Part shown: positions 33,092-41,975 of the stretch, piece by piece
How positions within the stretch are numbered: position 1 is the first letter of the stretch
Layout of the letters: every line of letters begins with the position of its first letter
Assembly (NCBI GenBank): GCA_900155495.1
Contig: FTLJ01000435.1
Coordinates: 1-64,000 of the forward strand
Direction: 5' to 3'
From: Porogramme epimiltina
Lineage: Eukaryota; Basidiomycota; Agaricomycetes; Polyporales; Polyporaceae
DNA: 64,000 nucleotides
The notes under the pieces: model-generated
What the model was told of the DNA's origin: nothing
The model's database searches: none
Seen by the model: the letters and a program-made list of their open reading frames with translations, nothing else
Made by a program: the position numbers and the translations under genes

Positions 33092-34373
33092 ATGCCGCTT
33101 CTTATCGACTCCGCTGAACTGGCCGGTATAGCCGCTGAGGGTGCCCTCTACGGTATGTTCCAGTGGATATCGACGAGCTTCCCCACCACAGGAGCTAACC
33201 ACGCACCCTTGTAGGCATCTTCCTCAGCTTGTTCTTTGTGTGCGGGTATGACCTCCTCCGGCGCCGCGCCCGGAACAAAACTCAACTCGGTTGGCCAATG
33301 GTAGTTTCCGGCATACTCCTGGTTCTGCTTGCCACGGCCCGTTTCACGGTCGACACTGCGAACGTGTTCGTAGCATTCATCGGGCACGACCCCCGCGGGG
33401 AGCGCATCACATATCTCAATGATGTCCGGAACCCGCTTTTCCTGTCAAAGCACATCCTCCTCATAGTAGTGTTGTTTGTGGGTGACTCCTTCGTGGTAAG
33501 CTTGGCCGACTTCAAATTCCCACAAACCAATTGAAATTCATCCGATTCTACAGAACTATCGATGCTGGATTGTGTGGGCGAAGAGAACATACGTTGTGAT
33601 ACTACCGATCGCAATCTCTTTTTGTAGCGCAGGTGAGCTGAAGTTCTTCTCACTCATCTGAGTTTGTGAATCTTGCGCTCAACGAGCTACCTAGCCGTCG
33701 GATCGTACGCTATGTGGGGCTACAAGTATCTTCCCAATCAAACGGTTTTCGCACAAGCGACATCGTTGAAGGCATTCTTCGCATTAAGCCTCGTAGCCAA
33801 CGGCCTCGCGACATGTGCGTGTGCGGGCTAAAGCCATGTTTCTGCAATGTTCTCACACACAAACAGCGCTCCTCGCATTTCGCATCTGGTCTGTGGATCG
33901 CCAGACGAAAGGCGCGTTCACCGAGGTCACAGCAGCAGGCTTGCACAACAACTTGGCGCTGAACCCAGTCGTGCGCATCATTCTCGAGAGCGGCATCATC
34001 AACGCGGCATACCTCTTGTGCTACGTCTTGACCTTGGAGTATGGTACGGAAGGGATCGAAATTATGTCGGAAATAGTGAGCCATACATTTTCTCTCCGTG
34101 CGGGCTTGCGAGCTGAAGATAGCGCTTTCCTTCCCCGCTTGGTAGTCATGTCAGCTCACGGGGATCGTCTTCTCGATCGTGATCTTCCGCGTCGGACAGC
34201 GACGCCACGACGATACCTACTACACGGGGCGCCGGCCCACCACTCTGCACTTCGCCCAAGGACCGACGGACACGGCAGTTACGACGGATTCTCCGATCGA
34301 CTCTCCCACAATGAAGAAAGACGGAGAAGGTGGATATGTACCACACTCGTTCCTCTCGCGCGACCACGTCTAA
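33092..34373 (+). CDS. Seven-helix membrane protein of a basidiomycete family, about 325 aa
   Basis: Integral membrane protein of unknown function, probably plasma membrane. Six exons: 33092-33152, 33215-33495, 33554-33632, 33695-33814, 33867-34075, 34146-34373. Hydrophobic segments follow in order: GALYGIFLSLFFVCGYDLL, GWPMVVSGILLVLLATARFT, LLIVVLFVGDSFVV, VILPIAISFCSA, LKAFFALSLVANGLATC, IILESGIINAAYLLCYVLT and LTGIVFSIVIFRVG. A short loop with NYRCWIVWAKRTY after helix 3 is characteristic of a very large mushroom-specific 7-TM family. The cytosolic tail is polar (RRHDDTYYTGRRPTTLHFAQ) and Ser/Thr-rich. Topology resembles a receptor, but no ligand or G-protein motif can be read. Splice joins all agree in phase. 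Confidence 0.82.
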
Positions 34374-34805
34374 GGCGCGCTCAAGCTGGCGGAAATAGAA
34401 TCGCGACGGGCGGTGCTTTGAATATTATAATCGCTATGGTATCCGTATACTTAACTTCGCGCTGTGCTGGTTCCTGGTCTACGAAGCACAGTTTTATGTC
34501 ATTCGATCCGTTCCAATATAGTTTATTCGCCCACATCTGCCTAACAAACACTATTACTTCCCGAACATCGTTTCATCGACACCATGAACCTAATTATCAT
34601 AGACATCCAAGTAGACATACAAAGGAATTAGGTGATCCTCCGATGGACAAGCAGAACACAGCCCTGCTTCTACATAATCTACAGCAGCTATAGATACAGC
34701 AATTTAGGAAAGACGAGGAAGAGATTGTCCACATGAAAGGCATGAGTGTCGTTAAGCGGAGCCACATGAGGACAACACAAAACAAGGCAGGATATAACAC
34801 TCGCC
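34374..34805. other. Convergent intergenic spacer
   Basis: 432 bases, AT-rich, between the 7-TM gene (plus) and ATG14 (minus). No feature supported. Confidence 0.5.
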
Positions 34806-36758
34806 CTACTCGACAGCAAGGTCGTCGTCGAGCAAGTCCCACCCATCCTCCTCCTCCACGATCCGTTCCGTCCGGACCTGAATTTGCGCGCCCTTCCCGC
34901 CCGACCCCCTCGCACGGGCACGGGGTGGTGTCGCCGCAGTCGCCTGTAGCAGCTGGCTGAAATCGAGAGGAAACCCGGGTGGCGTCGGCGGCGGGAGGAG
35001 CACCATGCCGCCCTGGTGTTGCGCCGCACCCGCGCCGCCGCCGGGCGCGGGCCCGACCCAGCCGCGCGTCGCGTGCGCGCGGCGGCCAAGCTCGTGCGCG
35101 CAGCACACGGCCCAGAGCGCGCCGAGCGCGTCAGCGGCCGCGGCCGCGGCGAGGGGCACGTCGACGGCCTGCGTGTGCGCGAGGTACGCGACGTCGTAGA
35201 GGAGCATCGCGAGCGCGGTCGTGAATGCGCCGCCGGGGGCGGATGCTGTCGCGGGCGCCGTCGCGAGCTGCGAGTCCGCGAGGGACCCGGAGAGCGGGAG
35301 TGCAGACGCGCGGTCAGTCGTGGGAGAGGCGAGCGAGGGGGTATGAGGGGAGGACGCAGCGGGGGTCGTGACTGCGCGGTGGGCGGAGGGGCGAGAGGGC
35401 GACGAGTGTGTTGGAGCGGGTGTGGGCGCGGACGAGACATGTAAAGGCTGTTTAGTAGACCACCTCGCCCACCCGCCGCTCTCGCCACCTCGAATGGCGC
35501 CAATCCAAGGTGTTCCTACTCCTAATAGGCCGCTTCCTGTGGGAGGACCCGAGGGCGGCACTGAAGATCGGCTCCATACGATCTCGAACGGTAGCTTGAT
35601 GCCGAGGTAGAAAGCGAGGAGCGTGACAAAGTGGATTGTATGCGTCAGGACAGCGTTAACATGGTCTGGTGGGTATCCTAAGAGAAGGAATGTAAGTTTG
35701 ATACCTAAGAATAGTCGATGTCTGTGCTCACTTCTAATGTCTCCCGGCACGGGAAGCACGAGTCCACCTATCGTCCACTCGCCCTTCGTCCCTGCCTTTC
35801 CACCAAGAGGAGGACGTCCTCCAACTTCAACGACGCTGAACACTTCCACTAATTCTTGTACAAGCCCTGATCTCGCCTTAGCAATGGTCTCCGAGAGGGC
35901 TGCCATCTGGGCTTGAAGCTCGTCTATTTGGCGCGCAAGGGGATCCACGCCGCGCATCGAAACAGGCGTGCCGTACGGGGCACTACCGGATACTGTGCGT
36001 CCACGAACCAACCCGGGTAAGAAAGCCGGGCGAGCAAAATTCTGCGGAGGGCTCGTGGCGATAGACAGGGGCGACCGGGCTGTCTGAGGAGAATTCGAAG
36101 TGAAGAAGTTGGCGCTGAGCGGCCTGGAGGCCGAAGATATCGTGCGTATGACTGGTGGCGCATTAGGAGGTGGGGGAGGTGTGGAAGACTGAGACGAAAT
36201 AGACAGGCTCGGGCGACGAGCCGTCTGAGCGGAGCCTGACAAAGGTGCTTGAGGCGGGGAGGCGGATGAGGATGGCGTCGAGGTGGGCTGGATGTTGAAA
36301 ATGGATGTTGCGATTGCGAGTGTCCGCCTGCGCGTGGACAGAGCATTCCGAAGCTTCTGGACCCGCTCGCGCACTGTGTCGGATGGATGGAAATGAGGAC
36401 GAGAAAGGGGAAAAAGTTAGATAGCATACTCACGACTGTCGTTCGTCGATCTCAGAGAGTTTACGCCGTCCCAGATTTCCTGCACGCTCTCTTCCCTTCC
36501 CTTGAGTTCGGCGCGCCTGAGCCTGGCAGGCTCTATGATCGTACTAAGGGATTTCTCCGCAGAGGCGATGTGAGCATCTCGGTCCGCCGAAGCATGCTGG
36601 GCCTGCAGACGATAGGAAAGCAAGCTAAAACGAGGTGTATTTTGAAACAATATTAGAGACAGGATCGAAAAGGTCCTAAGAGAGAATACTGACTGCTGTC
36701 TCAGACAATTCTCGCAGTAGAATTGGCGTTGCCTGAGTTCACAGTTCTGGCACTCCAT
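34806..36758 (-). CDS. ATG14: Atg14-like PI3-kinase complex I subunit, about 589 aa
   Basis: Subunit that directs the Vps34-Vps15-Vps30 lipid kinase to the phagophore for autophagy. Minus exons: 36758-36694, 36624-36434, 36373-35732, 35677-34806. The N terminus MECQNCELRQRQFYCENCL has the paired CxxC cysteines seen in Atg14/Barkor. A long coiled coil follows (AQHASADRDAHIASAEKSLS, LRERVQKLRNALSTRRRTLA; then ARQIDELQAQMAALSETIAK), which in the family binds Vps30/Beclin. The conserved core is EWTIGGLVLPVPGDIRRYPPDH, then VNAVLTHTIHFVTLLAFYLG and IKLPFEIVW. A Ser/Pro-rich insert separates this from TALAMLLYDVAYLAHTQ. The C terminus is acidic (EEEDGWDLLDDDLAVE). Intron 35678-35731 is in frame without stops. 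Vps38/UVRAG is the alternative; the N-terminal cysteine pairs favour Atg14. Confidence 0.8.
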
Positions 36759-37161
36759 CCACCATCCCCAGATTACGTTTTCGACTTGGAGAAGCAGAGG
36801 AGAGTTGGGAGAGACTTTGTGGTGTCTTTAGAGGAGCGCAGGGATGAAGAATGGTAGGGATGAGAGGTGCAGAGAGAGATGTTGACGGTCAAGAGGCCCG
36901 AGGGGCGTACCTCGGATGCTAAGGAGACGTCCATGACGCGCAGCGCTCACGTGACTTGGACCCGAAGCAAGTAGGCTCGTTCAGATGCTCATTTACAATA
37001 CGCGCTTTCCGTTGCGGGAGGTGTTTTTTCTTTGCAATGTGAGGGCATTCGTGTGGTTCATATATTATTTTATACGTCCTACCCAAAATGCTAAATAGGT
37101 TCGACTCCTGCTGCTCGTTGGGCAAGTAGGCGCGCATGAGCCGTATTGAGCAGCGATAATT
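36759..37161. other. Intergenic, ATG14 5' flank
   Basis: About 400 bases. No supported gene. The left edge of a 2-kb duplicated block begins at about 37162. Confidence 0.5.
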
Positions 37162-39195
37162 GAGCGCCCCTCTTGACTTGTTCTGCCACCTCCTTTTTCA
37201 TCGTACCTTTAAGTGCGTCCTGTTGCTTTTCGAGGCTCTGTTCACGTTCTGACCCCTCTGTTCTCTTATCTAGTGTCCCTCACACAGAGTTACCTTCCTA
37301 CTCGTACCAATTGCCATCAGGAAGGTCCTGTTCAACCTCCTTCCTGATCTCTCCACCTCGTCCCAGCAGAGTGGACCCCCGCACTCCCTACGTCCCCACC
37401 GACACCGAGGCCCGGTGTTACTACTATGGCCTGCCGTCTAAGCCTCGCCTCGTTGCTCGCCCTAGCTGCGATACCTGGATAAAGCCAACAGGCCTTGAGG
37501 CTTACCTTGACCCGAAAGAGCTGGTACCTCTAGGCTCGCATACACTCGATGGCTTCTGGGAGAAGACGGTCGGTCCCGCCATGGCTGAATATATGATCAA
37601 CAAGGGCATCAAGTGGAATACTATGACGCCCCTTCGCATTAGCAAAGTCGGCGATCCTTCCCCTCCTGCCGTCGTCCTCATAGGAGTCAACCCTGGCTCT
37701 CTCAGCTCCGAGGTCGGGATCGAAGTTGCCACCCATTGCCGCTCTATCCTCGTCGACCACGGAATTATAGATGTCCACGTCGAGCTACTGGAGTCCAAGG
37801 CCCATTTCTACGCCGCCTTGTATGCGCCCAAGCCCATCTTTAGCCCCATTGTCCGCATCGTCGAACCATTCTCTACATCCCTCGGCATCCCGATCTGTAA
37901 CGCGAACATTCCCCACTACGAGGGGACTGCAGGCTTCTTCTTCACCGACAGCGCAAAGCCTGGGAGGCTCTTCATGCTTACCGCTAGACATGTCTTGTTT
38001 CACCCCGACGAAGTGGCGAACGAGAAGTACGAGTACACGGAGAACACCGGCGCGCCAAAGGTGAAGGTCGTTCTTCTGGGGCAGGCTGCATTCAGAGCTC
38101 GCATTCAAGAGATCGAGAGTCAGATTGAGGACTTGACGATGATGTCGGAGGACCTCACGACGCGCTTGGAGTTAGCGTTGGCGGGCAAGATTGAAGACGA
38201 GAACGAGGCTGAGAAGGAACAGGAGGTAGTTGAGCGCAGAATGAAGGAGACAGAAGAGGCTATCAAGGCTTCCAAGTCGTTTCTGGCCGATATTCGCAGG
38301 GACTGGCACGACGAGGAGAACCGCGCTATCGGACACGCTGTGTTGTCGCCCCCCATCAGCTTCAACGTCGGGAACGACGGCGCTACAGAAGATTGGGCTG
38401 TGGTCGAGGTGGATGCCGCCAAGGTCACGGCGTCGAACTTCATTGGAAACGTGATGGACCTCCGCTCCGTCGACGACCGCACCCTGAACAAGTGGACGTA
38501 CCCTCACCCCACCAACCTGCGCTCATTCCGACGCCCCGCCAACCATCTCCTCCCTCTCCACGGGATCGTCTCGGACCAGGAGATGTGCAGGCCTCCCTCG
38601 GCGACCGAGGACCAGGACGGGGACCCGGTCATCATGGTCCTCAAGAACGGCAACAAGTCCGGTCTAACGGCCGGCCGCCTCAACACAGTCCGTTCCTTCG
38701 TCCGACGTCACATCAAGAATGAGCTCGGCCAGGTGTCGAGGGAGGTTGCCGTTCTTCCTTGCAGCTCTAAGTCTGGTCCGTTTTCCGAGGCTGGTGATTC
38801 CGGTTCCGTCGTTGTCGACACCAAGGGTCGCGTCTGCGGCATCCTCACTGGCGGCGACGGAGCCAACGAAGACTCGGACGTTGCTTTTGTCACCTCCATC
38901 AACTTCCTCCTCCAACGCCTCCACGAGTTCGGCATTGATGCCAACATCTTCCCCACGCCGGCTGATCTCTGAACACGGTTCTCCTCCGGGTCCGCTTAGC
39001 CGCATCGTTTCTTCTCCATGCCTTTTCTCTAACTCGTCGTCAGCTAGACAGCCTAGAGTAGTTATTGGATATTTCCCCATACGGTACCGGGTCTCGGGCT
39101 GATGTGGCTTCCCTCATGCTGCGCTATGCCTTTCGTCGTCTTGTGTCACTTGATCTCTTACGTTGTACAGTACATACATGCATTCAATATGCGGA
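37162..39195 (+). repeat. Tandem direct duplication, copy 1
   Basis: Block of about 2.03 kb that reappears at about 39931-41975 in the same orientation. Similarity begins at GAGCGCCCCTCTTG (37162 and 39931). It runs through 200 bases of 5' flank, the whole trypsin-fold ORF and about 220 bases of 3' flank (to about ACATGCATTC... at 39185). The copies are separated by about 735 unrelated bases. Substitutions outnumber indels and the reading frame is preserved, which means selection has acted since duplication. Confidence 0.85.
37371..38972 (+). CDS. Trypsin-like-fold protein with coiled-coil insert, copy 1 (start codon lost)
   Basis: Paralog of the next gene and intact over about 534 codons, but the ATG used by copy 2 is GTG here (37371-37373). 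No in-frame ATG lies upstream back to 37173. The first in-frame ATG is at 37581 (MAEYMINKG), which would remove 70 residues but leave the protease fold whole. The chymotrypsin-like core has LTARHVLF (His), EDWAVVEVD (Asp) and AGDSGSVVV (Ser), followed by KGRVCGILTGG. A highly charged helix of about 90 residues (IQEIESQIEDLTMMSEDLTT then ENEAEKEQEVVERRMKETEE) lies between the His and Asp blocks. No signal peptide. Either translation starts at 37581, an upstream exon supplies the start, or this copy is dying. Confidence 0.7.
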   Translation: MDPRTPYVPTDTEARCYYYGLPSKPRLVARPSCDTWIKPTGLEAYLDPKELVPLGSHTLDGFWEKTVGPAMAEYMINKGIKWNTMTPLRISKVGDPSPPAVVLIGVNPGSLSSEVGIEVATHCRSILVDHGIIDVHVELLESKAHFYAALYAPKPIFSPIVRIVEPFSTSLGIPICNANIPHYEGTAGFFFTDSAKPGRLFMLTARHVLFHPDEVANEKYEYTENTGAPKVKVVLLGQAAFRARIQEIESQIEDLTMMSEDLTTRLELALAGKIEDENEAEKEQEVVERRMKETEEAIKASKSFLADIRRDWHDEENRAIGHAVLSPPISFNVGNDGATEDWAVVEVDAAKVTASNFIGNVMDLRSVDDRTLNKWTYPHPTNLRSFRRPANHLLPLHGIVSDQEMCRPPSATEDQDGDPVIMVLKNGNKSGLTAGRLNTVRSFVRRHIKNELGQVSREVAVLPCSSKSGPFSEAGDSGSVVVDTKGRVCGILTGGDGANEDSDVAFVTSINFLLQRLHEFGIDANIFPTPADL

Positions 39196-39930
39196 GTATA
39201 AAATAACATCCTCGTCTCGTGTGAAGTTCTTTGACCAAAACTTGCTATCCGACTAGGAAGCGTCGCGTTAGCGAGCAAGTTCACTGCTCAAGGTCGATCA
39301 CCACCATAGCTGTGACCCTTCCCCCTAAGGCAGTTCACCACGGAGCACGTCAAGCTCCACTTAGACGGAGGTCTGGTGCATTCACGAGAACGCGTGCATG
39401 ATGTGCGCAGGCATCTGGATGGGCGCGTGGCGGAGCATCTCAACGCCCGCGCTCGCCGGGCTCTTGCGGTGCCCGGACAGCTGGACGAACGCCCGCCCAG
39501 AGTGCGAGGACGACTTCGCGCATGGGCGCACGCTTGGGCATGGCATCGAGGGCCGCCCGGCTCGGGGAGGAATACCGTGGCGGGACGTAGGTACTTGTGC
39601 GGAGAGGATGGAAGGTCCTTGTAGGACTTATCCTTGGCGTTGGTTGGCGGTGGATCTCCATACGGGGCCTGTGACGCATCATGTCGTCCTTTTTGGATGT
39701 AGGATGACTGTGTCCCTGTATATGTCTGTGAGCGGTGGGGTGAACGAAGCTACTTTGTAAAATCGGAACCAGCGGGGTCGTCCCCGCGGTACCCAACAAG
39801 TCAACCTGGGGTCTGGCTAGTCTCGTGACCAGACGTTCGCAGCTTGAAGCGGAAACGAAAAATCGGTATAGCGGGTTGCCCTAATTTCACATTCCGATGA
39901 TCCCTCGCTTACCGACTGGTCTCGAGTCTA
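39196..39930. other. Spacer between the two duplicated blocks
   Basis: 735 bases not shared by the two copies. Short GC-rich ORFs occur (39376-39760) without any family resemblance. No transposon ends or target-site duplications were recognised. Confidence 0.45.
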
Positions 39931-41975
39931 GAGCGCCCCTCTTGGCTTATTCTGCGGCCTGCCACCCCCTTTTTCATTGTGCCTTCAAGTGCGTCCCGTT
40001 TCTTTTTAAGTCTCTGTTCATATTCTGACCCAATCCACCACCACCGCTGTTCTCTTATCCAGTGTCTCTCACACAGGCTTACCTTCCTAGTCGTACCAAT
40101 TACCATCGGAAAGGCCCTGTTCAACTCCCTTCCTGATCTCTCCCGGACCTCGTCCTCAGCATGGACCCTCGCACTCCCTACGTCCCCACCGACACCGAGG
40201 CCCGATGTTACTACTACGGGCTGACGTCCAGGCCTCGCCTCGTTGCTCGCTCTAGCTGTGACCTCTGGGAGAGGCCGACGGGCCTTGAGGCTTACCTTGA
40301 CCCGAAGGATCTGGTACCTCTAGGCCCGCATGCTCTCGATGATCTCTGGGAGAAGACGGTTGGTCCCGCAATGGCTGAATATATGATCAACAAGGGCGTC
40401 CAGTGGAATACTATGACACCCCTTCGCATGGGCAAATTTGGCGATCCTTCCCCTCCTGCCGTCGTCCTCATAGGAGTCAACCCTGGCTCTCTCAGCTCCG
40501 AGGTCGGGATCGAAGTTGCTATCCATTGCCGCTCTATCCTCGTCGACCACGGAATTCTAGATGTCCACGTCGAGCTACGGGAGTCCAAAGCCCACTTCGA
40601 CGCCGCCCTGTATGCGCCCAAGCGCACATCCAGCCCTATTGCCCGCGTCGTCGGACCATTCTCTACCTCCCTGGGCATCCCAATCTGTAACGCGAACACC
40701 CCCCACTACGAGGGGACTGCAGGCTTTTTCTTCACGGACAGCGCGAAGCCTGGGAAGCTCTTCATGCTTACTGCTAGACATGTCTTGTTTCACCCCGACG
40801 AAGTGGCGAACGAGAAGTACGAGTACAAGGAGAATAGCGGCGCGTCAAAGGTGAAGGTCATTCTCCTTGGGCAGGCCGCATTCAGAGCGCGCGTCGAAAA
40901 TATCGAGAAAGAGATTGGCTACTTGACGATGGAGTCGGAGAGCCTCACGACGTACTTGGAGTCAGTGTTAGCGGGCAAGATTAGAGACGAGAACGAGGCT
41001 AAGAAGGAACGGGAGGTAGTTGAGCGCAGAATGAAGGAGACAGAAGAGGCTATCGAGGCTTCCAACTCGTTCCTGGCCGATATTCGCAGGGACTGGGAGG
41101 ACGAGGAGAACCGCGTCATCGGACACGTCGTGTTGTCGCCCCCCATCAGCTTCAATGTCGGCGACGACGGCGCCACCGAAGATTGGGCTGTGGTCGAGGT
41201 AGATGCCACCAAGGTCACGGCGTCGAACTTCATTGGAAACGTGATAGACCTCTGTTCCGTCGATGACCGCACCCTGATGAAGTGGATGCGTCCTGGCTTC
41301 ACCAACCTGCACTCGTTCGCGGACTTCCCCATCGACGGTCTCCTCCCCCTCCGTGACGGCGTCGTCTCGGACCAGGAGATGCGCCGGCCTCCCTCGGCGG
41401 CCGAGGGCCAGGACGGGCACCCGGTCATTATGGTCCTCAAGAACGGCAACAAGTCTGGTCTGACGGTCGGCCGCCTCAACACGATCCGTTCCCTCGTCCG
41501 ACGTTACTTCAAGAACGAGCTCGGCGAGGTGTCGAAGGAGGTTGCCGTTCTTCCTCGCTCTAAGTTTAGTTTGTTTTCCGAGGGTGGAGATTCCGGTTCT
41601 GTCGTTGTCGACACCAAGGGTCGCGTCTGCGGCATCCTCACTGGCAGCAACAGAGCCACCGAAGACTCGGACATTGCTTTTGTCACCTCTATCAACTTCC
41701 TCCTCCAACGCCTTCACGAGTTCGGCATTGAGGCCAACATCTTCCCCATGCCGGCTGATCTCTGAACACGGTTCTCCTCTAGGTCCGCATAACCACATCG
41801 TTTCTTCTCCATGCCTTTTCTCTAACTCGCCATCAGCTAGACAGCCTAGAGTAGATACCGGACACTTTTGTCATGCGGTACCGGGTCTCGGGCTGGTCGG
41901 AACGTGGCTCCCCTCATCTACGCTATGCCTTTCGTAGTCTTGTATTACTTGATCTCTTACGTCGTACAGTGCATA
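39931..41975 (+). repeat. Tandem direct duplication, copy 2
   Basis: Second copy of the block described for 37162-39195, same orientation. The 5' flank differs by small insertions (a CCACCACCACC run near 40035). The 3' flank is similar up to about 41975. Confidence 0.85.
40161..41765 (+). CDS. Trypsin-like-fold protein with coiled-coil insert, copy 2, 534 aa
   Basis: Single-exon gene starting MDPRTPYVPTD. The N-terminal 180 residues (RCYYYGLTSRPRLVARSSCD; VVLIGVNPGSLSSEVGIEVA) have no family I recognise. A chymotrypsin/trypsin-like fold follows: HYEGTAGFFF opens the first barrel, H207 in LTARHVLF, D341 in EDWAVVEVD and S478 in EGGDSGSVVVD form the expected triad. KGRVCGILTGS and AFVTSINFLLQRL close the domain. 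Between H207 and D341 there is an insertion of about 90 residues rich in Glu/Lys (FRARVENIEKEIGYLTMESE; DENEAKKEREVVERRMKETE), predicted to form a coiled-coil hairpin. No signal peptide or transmembrane helix is seen, so it is probably intracellular. It would be a serine protease or a protease-fold scaffold; substrate unknown. Confidence 0.82.
   Translation: MDPRTPYVPTDTEARCYYYGLTSRPRLVARSSCDLWERPTGLEAYLDPKDLVPLGPHALDDLWEKTVGPAMAEYMINKGVQWNTMTPLRMGKFGDPSPPAVVLIGVNPGSLSSEVGIEVAIHCRSILVDHGILDVHVELRESKAHFDAALYAPKRTSSPIARVVGPFSTSLGIPICNANTPHYEGTAGFFFTDSAKPGKLFMLTARHVLFHPDEVANEKYEYKENSGASKVKVILLGQAAFRARVENIEKEIGYLTMESESLTTYLESVLAGKIRDENEAKKEREVVERRMKETEEAIEASNSFLADIRRDWEDEENRVIGHVVLSPPISFNVGDDGATEDWAVVEVDATKVTASNFIGNVIDLCSVDDRTLMKWMRPGFTNLHSFADFPIDGLLPLRDGVVSDQEMRRPPSAAEGQDGHPVIMVLKNGNKSGLTVGRLNTIRSLVRRYFKNELGEVSKEVAVLPRSKFSLFSEGGDSGSVVVDTKGRVCGILTGSNRATEDSDIAFVTSINFLLQRLHEFGIEANIFPMPADL

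Noticed and set aside
37095..37125. tRNA T-arm-like GGTTCGACTCC
   Set aside because: No acceptor stem complement or other tRNA arms at the right distance.
39376..39760. Two overlapping ORFs between the trypsin-fold copies
   Set aside because: GC-rich frames on one strand with no family similarity and absent from the duplicated unit.
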